A stretch of 64,000 nt of DNA from Azospirillum sp. TSO22-1 (GTDB lineage: Bacteria > Pseudomonadota > Alphaproteobacteria > Azospirillales > Azospirillaceae), in NCBI RefSeq assembly GCF_003116015.1, contig NZ_LGQZ01000107.1:83209-147208 (forward strand), in the 5' to 3' direction. Positions 48,202 through 57,579 of this stretch are shown here, piece by piece. The notes below the pieces were generated by a model. That model searched no databases. It was not told the DNA's origin and saw nothing but the letters and a program-made list of their open reading frames with translations. The number at the start of each line of letters is the position of its first letter. Positions within the stretch are counted from its first letter, which is position 1. Both the position numbers and the translations under genes were made by a program.

Positions 48202-49760
48202 GCCACACCTCCCGCCGCGCCGAGGCGGTCCATCAGGTGGTCGCCGACGCGCATCGCGTTGGCGATGATGGTCAGCGTCGGGTTCACCGCAGCGCTGGAG
48301 GGGAAGAAGCTGGCGTCGACGACGTACAGGTTGTCCAGGTCGTGCGCCTTGCAGTTGACGTCGAGCGCCGAGGTGCCGGGGTCGTGGCCGAAACGGATCG
48401 TGCCGTTCTGGTGGCCGGTGCCGGCAATGGGGATGCGCTTGCCGAAATAGGCCTCGCGCGGGACCAGCGTGCGCTCGCAGCCGATGCGGCTCAGCAGGGC
48501 CTTCAGCCTGGCGGTCAGCCGTTCGTGCGCCTCGACGTTGTTGGGCGTGTAGCGCAGCGTGATCCGGCCGTCGCGGCCGACCTCCACCCGGTTGTCGGGA
48601 TCGGGCAGATCCTCCGAGGTCAGCCAGAAATCGAGCGCGCGCGTCGCCAGCGTGTCGGCGGCGAAGCCCGGCAGCAGGCCGTGGCTCTCGGCGGCGAACA
48701 TGGCGGCGTCGGTCTTGCCGAGCATCTGGATGTGGCCCAGCGGGTGGTCCCAGTCGTCGGCGCCGAAATAGAAGTCGTTGATGCCCAGCGTCTTCTGGAA
48801 GCGCGTCGGGTTGGGCCGGCGCGACACCGCGATGAGCGCCGAGTTCAGGTGACACATGTAGTGCCGCCCGACCACGCCCGAGCCGTTGGCGAGCCCCTCC
48901 GGATGCCGGTCGCTGGCCGAGCGCAGCAGCAGCGCGGCCGAGTTGATGGCGCCCGCCGACACGACGACGATGTCGCCTCGGTAGGTCTCCTCGACGCCGT
49001 TCCGGCGCACCACGACGCCGGTGACGGCGTGGCCGGACGGGCCGGTCTCCAGCCGCTCCACACAGGCGCCGGTCAGGAGCGTGACGTTGGCGTTCTCGAC
49101 CGCCGGGGCGACGCAGGTGACGTGCGCGTCCGCCTTGCCCTGCACCAGGCAGGGGAAGCCGTCGCAGGTCGAACAGCGTACACAGTCGCTGCGGTGCGGC
49201 CGGGCTTCGTCCAGGCGGATGCCGACCGGCAGCGGGAACGGCCGGTGGCCGGCGCGCGTCAGGTCGTCCGACAGTTCCTGGATGCGGGGCTCGTGGCTGA
49301 CCGGCGGATGGGGGTAGGGATCGGCGCAGGGCGGTTCGGTTGGATCGCTGCCGCGCAGGCCGTGCACGCTGTAGAGCCGCTCGGCCCTGGTGTAGTAGGG
49401 CGCGAGGTCGGCGTAGGAGATCGGCCAGGGCGGCGACACGCCTCCCTTGTGGTGCAGCGTGCCGAAATCCCGCTCGCGCAGGCGCAGCAGCACGGCGCCA
49501 TAGAACTTGGTGTTGCCGCCGACGCAGTAGTGGGTGCCGGGTTGGAACGGGCGGCCGTCCTTGTCGTACCAGGTCTCGCCCGCCTTGTACTTGCCGTCCA
49601 CCACGACGGCTTTGGAATCCCAGTTGTCGCGTTCGCGCGGCAGATAGTCACCGCGCTCCAGCAGCAGGATGCGTTTGCCGGTCGGCGCAAGGTGGTGGGC
49701 CAGCGTGCCGCCGCCCGCCCCGGTGCCGACGATGATCACGTCGTAGCGTTCAGTGGACAT
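48198..49760 (-). CDS. GMC family FAD oxidoreductase
   Basis: A 520-residue enzyme. The FAD loop is YDVIIVGTGAGGGTLAHHLA, and the substrate region includes HYCVGGNTKFYGAVLLRLRE. Near the C-terminus are the active-site pair region GTGHQNGTIRFG and VDASFFPSSAAVNPTLTIIA. A Cys cluster DCVRCSTCDGFPCLVQGKADAH, typical of one GMC subgroup, may bind metal or iron-sulfur. The family oxidises alcohols or sugars. No signal peptide is visible. It overlaps the aquaporin gene by 11 bp. Confidence 0.92.
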   Translation of the reverse strand: MSTERYDVIIVGTGAGGGTLAHHLAPTGKRILLLERGDYLPRERDNWDSKAVVVDGKYKAGETWYDKDGRPFQPGTHYCVGGNTKFYGAVLLRLRERDFGTLHHKGGVSPPWPISYADLAPYYTRAERLYSVHGLRGSDPTEPPCADPYPHPPVSHEPRIQELSDDLTRAGHRPFPLPVGIRLDEARPHRSDCVRCSTCDGFPCLVQGKADAHVTCVAPAVENANVTLLTGACVERLETGPSGHAVTGVVVRRNGVEETYRGDIVVVSAGAINSAALLLRSASDRHPEGLANGSGVVGRHYMCHLNSALIAVSRRPNPTRFQKTLGINDFYFGADDWDHPLGHIQMLGKTDAAMFAAESHGLLPGFAADTLATRALDFWLTSEDLPDPDNRVEVGRDGRITLRYTPNNVEAHERLTARLKALLSRIGCERTLVPREAYFGKRIPIAGTGHQNGTIRFGHDPGTSALDVNCKAHDLDNLYVVDASFFPSSAAVNPTLTIIANAMRVGDHLMDRLGAAGGVA

Positions 49761-50559
49761 GGATTTTCTCCAGGGCGGGGGCCGGCGCGGCGCGATGGCC
49801 GCAGAAGAGGCAGGGGTGGCGCGGGTCGTGGTCGAGCTTGGCGCAGGGGACCGGGCGCCTCAGGCGGCGGTGCGCCTCGGCGGCCAGCAGCATCCCCAGC
49901 GGCGGGGCGACCGCGTAGATCCAGGCGTGCGTCCACACCCCGCCGGTGACCGCCGAGGCCAGCGTGCGCGCCGGGTTGATGCTCATGCCCGACAGCGGCG
50001 CGGCGGCGGTGATGAAGAGCGCCACCAGCCCCCCGGCGCACAGCCCGGTGAAGCGCATCCAGCGCGGGTGCGCCGCGGTGGCCAGCACCGTCGCCATCAG
50101 CATGAAGGCCATCAGCGCCTCGACCGCGAAGGCCGCTGCCGGACCGGCCGGGCCGGGCACGGTGGCGATGGCCGAGAGCGGCGGCAGGGTGAACCTCCCG
50201 CCCAGCGTTGCTGCCACCAGCCACGCCCCGGCGATGCCGCCCAGGCACTGGAACGCCACGTAGAAGGCGGCGTCGGCCGGCTTGACCTTGCCGAGGCGCA
50301 GGAAGGTCAGCGTGACCGCCGGGTTGATGTGCGCGCCCGACCGCCGGCCCCAGGGGGAGTGGATGATCGCCACCGCGGTCAGCCCCATGGCTGCCCCCAT
50401 CAGCGCCCGCCGGCCGAGGCCGGACGGCAGCGCGTGGCGGACCGGCGAGGCGGGATGCTCCAGCAGCGTGGCGACGAGGCCGGCGGACAGCATGAAGAGG
50501 CCGAGGCCGGCCGCCTCCATCAGATACTCCGGCCAATGTTCGCGGAAGGTGTGCGGCAT
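49750..50559 (-). CDS. Aquaporin/MIP family channel with Cys/His tail
   Basis: A 269-residue membrane channel. The two pore motifs are NPA in GAHINPAVTLTFLRLG and NPA in MSINPARTLASAV, with six hydrophobic helices. The soluble C-terminal 35 residues contain PCAKLDHDPRHPCLFCGH, a Cys/His set that could bind a metal, which is unusual for the family. It is between the SDR and GMC genes in one operon. The selectivity (water, glycerol, peroxide or other) cannot be read. Confidence 0.9.
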   Translation of the reverse strand: MPHTFREHWPEYLMEAAGLGLFMLSAGLVATLLEHPASPVRHALPSGLGRRALMGAAMGLTAVAIIHSPWGRRSGAHINPAVTLTFLRLGKVKPADAAFYVAFQCLGGIAGAWLVAATLGGRFTLPPLSAIATVPGPAGPAAAFAVEALMAFMLMATVLATAAHPRWMRFTGLCAGGLVALFITAAAPLSGMSINPARTLASAVTGGVWTHAWIYAVAPPLGMLLAAEAHRRLRRPVPCAKLDHDPRHPCLFCGHRAAPAPALEKIHVH

Positions 50560-50562
50560 GGC

Positions 50563-51411
<849 letters not shown>

Positions 51412-51523
51412 GGTCTGTCTCCTGAGTGGGCCTTGCGGGGGCGTTGCCCCGGCAAGGGGGAACCTATGCGGCTCCGGTCGCGGCTGTGAAATGCCGGCTG
51501 TCTTTGCTTTCCATAGCGTCCGG

Positions 51524-51697
51524 CTATGGCAGCAGCTGCACGACCGGCGACACCGCCATGAGCACGAGGACGAACGTCGCGGCCCACCGCTCGGCCCGCG
51601 ACCAGCGCGCCCAGTCGCGCGAGAAGCTGTGCAGGTCCTTGCGCATGGATGCTGGGGTGGGGGACGGGGGCGTCTTCGGGGTGTCGGCGTCGGTCAT
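51524..51697 (-). CDS. Small single-span membrane protein
   Basis: A 57-residue protein with a Pro/Thr-rich start, an amphipathic middle (MRKDLHSFSRDWARWSRAER) and one C-terminal transmembrane helix (WAATFVLVLMAVSPVVQLLP). A strong ribosome site (GAGGAGGAT) precedes the ATG at 51697. I do not recognise a family. It could be a stress-membrane peptide linked to the SDR operon just downstream on the same strand. Confidence 0.6.
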   Translation of the reverse strand: MTDADTPKTPPSPTPASMRKDLHSFSRDWARWSRAERWAATFVLVLMAVSPVVQLLP

Positions 51698-51960
51698 GGC
51701 ATCCTCCTCGGGCGTCCGGCCGCTCCGTTGCCGGTTGTGGGGTGCCCTCACGCTAGGCCCGCGCCGGGGGCGTCGTGAAATCGCAAGAATCGATTGTTTC
51801 GATGCGCGGCGGCTATGTCCATGCACGGCCGCTATCGAGGCAATGCCGCATATCGATTTCACTCCGCAAAACAACCGCGCTTATCGTCCAGCCACAAGCT
51901 CGGGAGGTCAACGTCATCCTCCGGACGAGCGGGAGCAAACGCAATCAATGGAGTTCACAA

Positions 51961-52304
51961 TGTCGTTCCATCGTCTTGTCGCCGTCGCGGCCTTCTCCTT
52001 CGCAGCCCTGGCGTCTTCGGGCAGCTTTGCGCAAACCATTGCGCATTCATCCATGAGCTTCCCGAATCAGCTCGCCCAGACCAAGGAGGCCGCGCGCAAC
52101 TTCAACAGCGCCACCCTCGACCGTACCGAGCGCTACGAGGTGGACAAGTACATCGCCCAGGCGGAGTCGCTGTACGGCCTCGGGTCGGAGAAGAAGGCCA
52201 AGGAGTTCCTGGATGTGGCCCGTGGCCGGCTGCGCCTGTCGATCATGCCCTCGGACATGCGGCTGGCCGCCAACGTCAACGACCACCTCCACTCCCCGCA
52301 CTGA
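51961..52304 (+). CDS. Small exported protein of unknown function
   Basis: A 114-residue protein. A signal peptide (VAVAAFSFAALASSGSFAQ, cut near residue 25) precedes a helical mature part with TLDRTERYEVDKYIAQAESLYGLGSEKKAKEF. An in-frame ATG at 51949 would add four residues. It stands alone with its own terminator at 52329-52360. I find no domain match. It is not methionine-rich, so it is not an MrpX-like peptide. Confidence 0.7.
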
Positions 52305-52328
52305 CGGCGTCTGTCGCCAGACACGAAG

Positions 52329-52360
52329 GAGGCTCGCCAGGCACCGGGCGAGCCTCTTTT
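52329..52360 (+). terminator. Rho-independent terminator
   Basis: GAGGCTCGCC and GGCGAGCCTC form a perfect 10-bp stem around an 8-base loop, followed by TTTT. It starts 24 bp after the exported-protein stop, so it should end that transcript. Confidence 0.9.
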
Positions 52361-52516
52361 CGCATGTTCGTCACGGCGGTCCGCAGGTCAGATGACGCGG
52401 TAGACGCTCCAGCGCGCCGTGCCCGAGACGACGTAGGGCTCGAGATCCCGGCTCTCCGCTCCTCCTGTTATTCGGGCTCGCACGCACCACAACGAAACCG
52501 ACCTCGGTGCCGGCGG

Positions 52517-52902
52517 CTAGACACGTTCGGCGGCGTTGCTGATGCCGAGCAGCGACACCTGCCGGTGGGCCGCGCTCAACTGCGCCAGTGTTGCCGACAT
52601 CAGCAGGCGCGCGCGGTCGGCGCGCCGCAGCAGTGCCGCCGTCATCGCGTCGGCCGAACACCGATGACGGTCGTCAAGCACGACGCCGATCATGTCGCCA
52701 GGCCCGGCAAAGCCGGTGATCCGCCGACGCCCGTCCGGCATCAGCTTGTACAGGCGCACCATGCCTTCAACGACGATATACTCCCGTCCGCCGGGTCGCC
52801 TTCCGAAACGATCAGCTGATCGCGGCGCACGCGCACCGTCTCCGAAACAGGGGCCAGCACGTCGTGAGCGCAAGCAGGTCCTGCGGGTGCGGTGGTGAAC
52901 AT
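52517..52902 (-). pseudogene. Crp/Fnr-family regulator fragment with frameshift and no HTH
   Basis: The effector domain is readable in two frames. SETVRVRRDQLIVSEGDPADG runs up to about 52790, and EYIVVEGMVRLYKLMPDGRR continues after a one-base loss near 52784-52789, ending in ITGFAGPGDMIGVVLDDRH and SLLGISNAAERV with a stop at 52517. The DNA-binding half is missing. An active copy could once have controlled the pcr genes, since Fnr-type regulators switch anaerobic pathways. It lies right after nrsF. Confidence 0.75.
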
Positions 52903-52912
52903 CCCGGCACCC

Positions 52913-53572
52913 TCACAGCGGCTTGAGGCCGATCCACCGGAACAGCGCACCGGAACTCGCCCAGCCCGTCAGCATGACGAAGGCGACACCGATGCCGTGC
53001 GAGATCAGCACCATCAGCGAGGAGTTCAGGTGATGGAAGAGGCTCAACCCCGCCGCCGAGAACGCCGCCACGCTCAGCGCGCCGAGCAGGATGGTCGGAC
53101 CCGGGCACACCGGCCCCGCGTGCCGCACCATGAGCAGCAAGGTGAGCCCCAGCGGAACGCTCGTGAAGACGATGGTCTCGAAGCAGCCGACGCTCAGGCC
53201 GACCTCCAGGCCATCGGCGCCGTAACGGAGCCAGTCGTTGAGGCAGCCGACGCCCAGCGTCGCCAGCCACAGCATCACCGCCGGCACCGGCAGCAGCGCC
53301 CAGCGCACGCTCCGCCCTGGGATGCTCACGTGGAAGGTGGCGACCGCCGCGAGCAGGCCGGTGGACAGCGACGCCAGCCATTCGATCACCACCGCCGGCC
53401 GGCTGAACTCGTCGATCAAGTCCGGCCGCAGGCCATGGGACAGGACGAGGCCGCTGACGATGGCGAACGCGGCCAGCAGCCAGAGCCCCACGCGGATCAT
53501 CGGCGGCCGCAGGGGCTGGATCGCATGGGCGTCCGCTCCCAGCTTCGCAATGAGTTCGTCGGTCGTCGCCAT
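52913..53572 (-). CDS. nrsF: NrsF-type anti-sigma factor (DUF1109)
   Basis: A 219-residue membrane protein with about six hydrophobic helices. RVGLWLLAAFAIVSGLVLSHG and VSIPGRSVRWALLPVPAV fit the DUF1109/NrsF family, which holds its SigF in the membrane until stress. Cys at 110, 130 and 156 are present. The region of the second conserved Cys described in Caulobacter reads SLFHHLNSSLMVL here, without Cys, so signalling may differ. It starts 1 bp after the sigma factor stop. Confidence 0.88.
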   Translation of the reverse strand: MATTDELIAKLGADAHAIQPLRPPMIRVGLWLLAAFAIVSGLVLSHGLRPDLIDEFSRPAVVIEWLASLSTGLLAAVATFHVSIPGRSVRWALLPVPAVMLWLATLGVGCLNDWLRYGADGLEVGLSVGCFETIVFTSVPLGLTLLLMVRHAGPVCPGPTILLGALSVAAFSAAGLSLFHHLNSSLMVLISHGIGVAFVMLTGWASSGALFRWIGLKPL

Positions 53573-53573
53573 G

Positions 53574-54170
53574 TTACCGCTTCCGGCTCGGTTCGAGGAT
53601 CCGTTGCAGCGCCTTGATCGCGCGGTGGCAGGAGACCTTGAGCGCCCCGATGGACTGGCCGCTCGCCTCCGACGCCTCCTTCAACGACATCTCGCGCAAC
53701 TTGAGTAAGACCACCGCCTGGCGCTGTCCATCCGGCAGTTCGCCAACGGCCTTGCGAACATCCAGGTAGTGTATCTTCCTGTCTGGTAGATTCACCTCAT
53801 CGTCGGCAAAGGTTACAGCGTCGTCTTCGAGGGCCACCTCATGCGCGACCATGCGCGTGTGCTGCCGGAGGCGGTTGATCAGGCGCCGCTTGGCGATGGT
53901 CACCAGCCAGGGGCCGAACGGAAGCCTTGGGTCGTAGGTGTGGCGGATGCCGTGGATGGTGAGCAGGATGTCCTGCACGGCGTCCTCGGTGGCGTCCTGG
54001 GTGGGCACGTAGCGCCGCGCCAGCGACCGCAGGTACGGGCTGATCTCGCCAAGCAGGCGGACGTAGGCGGCCTTGTCGCCGGCCTGGGCCTTGGCCATGA
54101 GCGCGCTCCAGCGCTGCCCTTCCGGCACGTCATCGCGGGCGGCGCTGCGGCTGGACCGGGTGTCGGACAT
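53574..54170 (-). CDS. sigF: ECF sigma factor, SigF type
   Basis: A 198-residue sigma-70 family ECF protein. Region 2 spans LAR...QDATEDAVQDILLTIHGIRHTYDPR, with the family-typical RPFGPWLVTIAKRR-like segment (LPFGPWLVTIAKRRLINRL). Region 4 has LPDGQRQAVVLLKLREMSLKEASEASG and a C-terminal helix. SigF/NrsF pairs respond to reactive chlorine or heavy-metal stress. In perchlorate islands they drive hypochlorite defence. It is 6 bp after moaA and 1 bp before nrsF. Confidence 0.9.
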   Translation of the reverse strand: MSDTRSSRSAARDDVPEGQRWSALMAKAQAGDKAAYVRLLGEISPYLRSLARRYVPTQDATEDAVQDILLTIHGIRHTYDPRLPFGPWLVTIAKRRLINRLRQHTRMVAHEVALEDDAVTFADDEVNLPDRKIHYLDVRKAVGELPDGQRQAVVLLKLREMSLKEASEASGQSIGALKVSCHRAIKALQRILEPSRKR

Positions 54171-54176
54171 GTCGTG

Positions 54177-55196
54177 CTACCCTCCGGTGACGCTCATGCG
54201 CCGCTGCGGCGCGGCGTGTCGGCCTGCGCGGCCCGGGGCGAAGTCGTGGCCGGCCGGCTTGCGGGCGACGGCGTCGCGCACGGCCTCCTCCAGCCGCTCA
54301 TCGTCGCCCTGGCGCAGCGGCGTGCGCAGGTCGGCGGCGTCCTCCCGGCCCAGGCAAAGGCAGAGCATGCCGGTGCAGGTCAGCCGCACGCGGTTGCAGC
54401 TCTCGCAGAAGCTGTGCGTGAGCGGCGTGATGAAGCCGATCCGGCCGCCGGTCTCCGTGACGCGGACATAGCGCGCGGGCCCCCCGGTGCGATGGTCGGT
54501 GTCCTCCAGCGTCCAGCGCATCTCCAACTCGGAGCGCACCCGGGACAACGGCAGGTATTGCTCCGAACACGGAGCGCCGCCGAGCGGCATCACCTCGATG
54601 AAGGTGAGGTCGAAGCCGCGCTCGCCGCACCACTCCACCATCCGGTGGACCTCGTCGTCGTTGACGCCCCTGAGCGCCACGGCGTTGATCTTGATGCGCA
54701 GGCCGGCGTCCACGGCGGCATCGATGCCGCCCAGGACCTTGTCCAGCCGACCCCAGCGGGTGATGGCCCGGAACTTGTGCGGGTCCAGCGTGTCCAGCGA
54801 GACGTTGACGCGCTTCACGCCCGCTTCCGCCAGCCCCGCGGCGTGCTTGAACAGCATCGAGCCGTTGGTGGTCAGCGTCAGCTCGTCGAGGGCGCCGGAG
54901 CGCAGATGCCGGCCGAGCGAACGCACGAGGTCCATGATGCCGGGGCGGACCAGCGGCTCGCCGCCGGTGAGGCGCAGCTTGCGGGTGCCGAGCTTGACGA
55001 AAACCGAGGCGAGACGGTCGATCTCCTCCAGCGTCAGCACCTCGGCCTTGGGCAGGAAGCCGGCGTCCTCGGCCATGCAGTAGACGCAGCGGAAGCCGCA
55101 GCGGTCGGTCACCGACAGGCGCAGGTAACGGATCGTGCGGCCGAAGGAATCGGTGAGCGGAAGAGGGCGCACGGGCATGGCGGGTCTCGCTCCCAT
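54177..55196 (-). CDS. moaA: GTP 3',8-cyclase (molybdenum cofactor biosynthesis MoaA)
   Basis: A 339-residue radical-SAM enzyme. The N-terminal cluster Cys are 33, 37 and 40 in DRCGFRCVYC. LRLTGGEPLVR and VNVSLDTLDPHKF follow. The C-terminal cluster is the SFCESCNRVRLTCTG group, and the tail ends in MSVTGG. A Met at 55178 is an equally good start. It makes the first moco intermediate needed by PcrA. Carrying a private moaA inside the pcr operon is typical of perchlorate islands. Confidence 0.95.
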   Translation of the reverse strand: MGARPAMPVRPLPLTDSFGRTIRYLRLSVTDRCGFRCVYCMAEDAGFLPKAEVLTLEEIDRLASVFVKLGTRKLRLTGGEPLVRPGIMDLVRSLGRHLRSGALDELTLTTNGSMLFKHAAGLAEAGVKRVNVSLDTLDPHKFRAITRWGRLDKVLGGIDAAVDAGLRIKINAVALRGVNDDEVHRMVEWCGERGFDLTFIEVMPLGGAPCSEQYLPLSRVRSELEMRWTLEDTDHRTGGPARYVRVTETGGRIGFITPLTHSFCESCNRVRLTCTGMLCLCLGREDAADLRTPLRQGDDERLEEAVRDAVARKPAGHDFAPGRAGRHAAPQRRMSVTGG

Positions 55197-55245
55197 TGCC
55201 GGTCCGGGCGCTCCCGGCGGGGTGCCGCCAGGAGCGCAGGGTGGA

Positions 55246-56145
55246 TCATTGAGCGAGAGCCGTCATCAGGTCCGCCGGGGTCTGGATCGTCCCCAGCAGG
55301 ATCGGGTTGCCCCAGCGCGTGTGGTATTTGTTCTCCGGCACCTGCATCAGCGACAGCGCCAGGCCGTTGAACGCCTCCAGGTCGTTGGTCTCGAAGTAGG
55401 TGATGAAGTCGGTGTCGTCGAGGCCGGTCGAGTGGTACAGCTTGCGCTTGACGTTGCCGAGGTAGGCGAGCGTCGGCTGGGTGTGCGTCTCGATCTCCTT
55501 CAGGCGGCCTTCCGCCTTCATGTTCCACCACTCGGCGCTCTTTTTGATCGGCACGACGATGGCGAAGCGCGGGGCGTCGCCCTGGTAGGCGGCGGAGGTC
55601 AGCGCGCCGTTCAGTTCGGCCGACTTGTCCTTGGTGATGTAGTTCAGCGGCTTGGTGAAGCCGAGCAGCGCCTCGACCTCGTCGGCGTTGCGGCCGAGCG
55701 TGGTGGCGCGGAAGTCGCGCAGGAACATCTGCGTCTTGGCGAGGTCGTAGGCGTGGATGCGCAGGAAGAAGTCGGACGACGCCTTCAGTCCGCGCGTCAG
55801 GTAGGTGTCGACCAGCACGTTGTCCTTGTGCTTCTCGATGACCCCGCGGGCCTCCGTGGCGGCGTCGCGGCGCTCGTTGGCGGTCAGCCGGTTCCATTCC
55901 GGCCGCAGCTTGAAGACCGTGACCGCGCCGAAGACGTGCGGTTCGCTGAGAATCTTGGCCCGGTCGATCATCATCGGCGCGGCCATCGCCGGCTGCGCCA
56001 TGGGCTGCGGCGCCATCGCCGGTGCCGCGCCCGCCGGCTGCGCCATGGGCGGCTGGGCCATCGGCTGCTGCGCCAGCGCCACGCTCGCCGTCATGCCGAG
56101 AGCCGCGGCAAAAACCAACCCCTGCACAAACATCTTGGTCTTCAT
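55246..56145 (-). CDS. cld: Chlorite dismutase with Met-rich N-terminal linker
   Basis: A 299-residue haem enzyme that splits chlorite to chloride and O2 in the periplasm. After a signal peptide (to about residue 25) comes a Met/Pro/Gln/Ala linker, residues 26-60, with seven Met. The body matches respiratory Cld: PLNYITKDKSAELNG, the WW pair at 206-207, the proximal haem His221 in IETHTQPTLAYL and the distal Arg234 in NVKRKLYHST. The C-terminal DDTDFITYFETNDLEAFN is characteristic. It is between the quinol dehydrogenase and moaA genes. The Met-rich linker could also soak up hypochlorite, which is inference. Confidence 0.96.
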   Translation of the reverse strand: MKTKMFVQGLVFAAALGMTASVALAQQPMAQPPMAQPAGAAPAMAPQPMAQPAMAAPMMIDRAKILSEPHVFGAVTVFKLRPEWNRLTANERRDAATEARGVIEKHKDNVLVDTYLTRGLKASSDFFLRIHAYDLAKTQMFLRDFRATTLGRNADEVEALLGFTKPLNYITKDKSAELNGALTSAAYQGDAPRFAIVVPIKKSAEWWNMKAEGRLKEIETHTQPTLAYLGNVKRKLYHSTGLDDTDFITYFETNDLEAFNGLALSLMQVPENKYHTRWGNPILLGTIQTPADLMTALAQ

Positions 56146-56271
56146 GGGAGTACCCTCTTCTTCCTTCCGCTGATGGATGAGGCGGGGTCTTTCCGGCGGT
56201 CTTCCGCGGCGCTCACCGCGTCCGCAAGCCGTTCCGGAGACCCCTGCCGATTGGTGTTTCCCGACCGGCCG

Positions 56272-56868
56272 CTATGGCTTGGTCTCGGCGGCGGTCTGCG
56301 CCTTGGGCGCCTTTTCTTCCTCGTACAGGGCGGAGATGTCCTTGTGCGCGATGCCCTTGTGGCAGTCGATGCAGGTCTCGCCCTTCTTCTGCGCCCCCTG
56401 GTGCCGGCGCCACGCCGTCGCCTTCTGCGCATCCTTCGACATGCCCTCGAAGGAGTGGCAGTTCCGGCATTCGCGGGAGTCGGTCGCCTTCATGGTGGCC
56501 CACACCCGCTGGGCCATTTCGAGGCGGTGCGTCTCGAACTTCTCCGGCGTGTCCACCGTGCCCATCACCTTGTGGAACAGCTCGTTGGACGCCTGGATCT
56601 TGCGCATCATCTTGTGTCCCCAGTCCTTGGGGACATGGCAGTCCGGGCAGGTCGCGCGGACGCCGGTGCGGTTCTCGAAGTGAACGGTCTGGGTGTATTC
56701 CTTGTAGACCGTGTTGCGCATCTCGTGGCAGGAGATGCAGAACTCCAGCGTGTTCGTCGCCTCCATCGCGGTGTTGAAGCCGCCCCAGAACACGATGCCG
56801 GCGGCGAACAGCAGCCCGGCCAGGCCGACGGACACGCCGGCGAGGCGCCAGCTCAGGAGCGTCCTCAT
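56272..56868 (-). CDS. NapC/NirT-type tetrahaem quinol dehydrogenase
   Basis: A 198-residue membrane-anchored cytochrome c. One N-terminal helix (about residues 9-30) is followed by four CxxCH motifs at Cys44, Cys74, Cys134 and Cys166. The order FCISCHEM, TCPDCHVPKDWGHK, ECRNCHSF and TCIDCHKGIAHK is that of NapC/NirT/NrfH proteins. It takes electrons from quinol and would pass them to PcrC. It overlaps pcrD by 4 bp (ATGA). Confidence 0.93.
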   Translation of the reverse strand: MRTLLSWRLAGVSVGLAGLLFAAGIVFWGGFNTAMEATNTLEFCISCHEMRNTVYKEYTQTVHFENRTGVRATCPDCHVPKDWGHKMMRKIQASNELFHKVMGTVDTPEKFETHRLEMAQRVWATMKATDSRECRNCHSFEGMSKDAQKATAWRRHQGAQKKGETCIDCHKGIAHKDISALYEEEKAPKAQTAAETKP

Positions 56869-57518
56869 GACCGGGGCTCCTGCCCGCGCAGACCGTCGAG
56901 GTCGCGCTCGGCGTAGACGCGCGCGATGGCGGCGAGCGACCGGTAGAAGACGAAGGGCACCTTCTCGGTGACCTGGCTCTCGAACTTCGGCAGCCACGTG
57001 GTCAGGTGCCGTTCCAGGAAGTCGCGCTGGGCCAGCACGTAGGGGTCGGCGGACAGCCCCTCCTCGTGCGCCTGCGACTGCTTGGCGGCCAGGAACTGCA
57101 TGAACTCCAGCTCGGCCGTGAGGCTGTCCTCGAGATCCCGTTCGTCCTGGTTGATGTCGAGCCCGAAGTGCTTGTAGAAGCCGCGCAGCTCCAGCAGGAT
57201 CCGCGCCTTCTGCACGCCCGGCAGGTACGACCCCTCGTAGAGCGGGATGCTCGGCGACGGGGCGTTGGTCTGGAAGGCCCGCAGGTACTCGTTCTCGAAC
57301 GTCGGCAGGTCGGTGCCCGCCTCGGCCAGGGCGTTGACCCGGAAGCGGAAGTCGTCCACCGCGGCCGGCAGGCCGATGGTGAGGTTGTCCAGGAAGGCCT
57401 GGACGAACGAGCCGTTGCGGATCAGCTCGAAGGTTTCGTCGTCCGGGTAGCGGAAGCCCACGGCCAGCAGTCCGTAGACGTTGCTGCGTGCGGCCGCCTT
57501 GAGAGCCGGCGTGTCCAT
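56865..57518 (-). CDS. pcrD: PcrD, TorD/DmsD-type chaperone
   Basis: A 217-residue helical cytoplasmic protein. VYGLLAVGFRYPDDETFELI and LPTFENEYLRAF with YEGSYLPGVQKARILLELRGFYKHFGLDI are typical of the chaperones for type II molybdoenzymes. It is thought to bind the PcrA Tat signal and help cofactor insertion. It lies between a 21-bp duplicated spacer and the quinol dehydrogenase gene. Confidence 0.93.
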   Translation of the reverse strand: MDTPALKAAARSNVYGLLAVGFRYPDDETFELIRNGSFVQAFLDNLTIGLPAAVDDFRFRVNALAEAGTDLPTFENEYLRAFQTNAPSPSIPLYEGSYLPGVQKARILLELRGFYKHFGLDINQDERDLEDSLTAELEFMQFLAAKQSQAHEEGLSADPYVLAQRDFLERHLTTWLPKFESQVTEKVPFVFYRSLAAIARVYAERDLDGLRGQEPRS

Positions 57519-57536
57519 GATGTCTCTCCTTGCGCA

Positions 57537-57578
57537 CCAGGTCCGATGGGGCGGAGCCCAGGTCCGATGGGGCGGAGC
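57537..57578. repeat. Tandem 21-bp duplication between pcrC and pcrD
   Basis: The unit CCAGGTCCGATGGGGCGGAG plus one C occurs twice with no spacer, filling almost all of the 61-bp gap between the two genes. The second copy ends one base before the pcrC stop region. It is a recent-looking slip duplication. Confidence 0.9.
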
Positions 57579-57579
57579 G

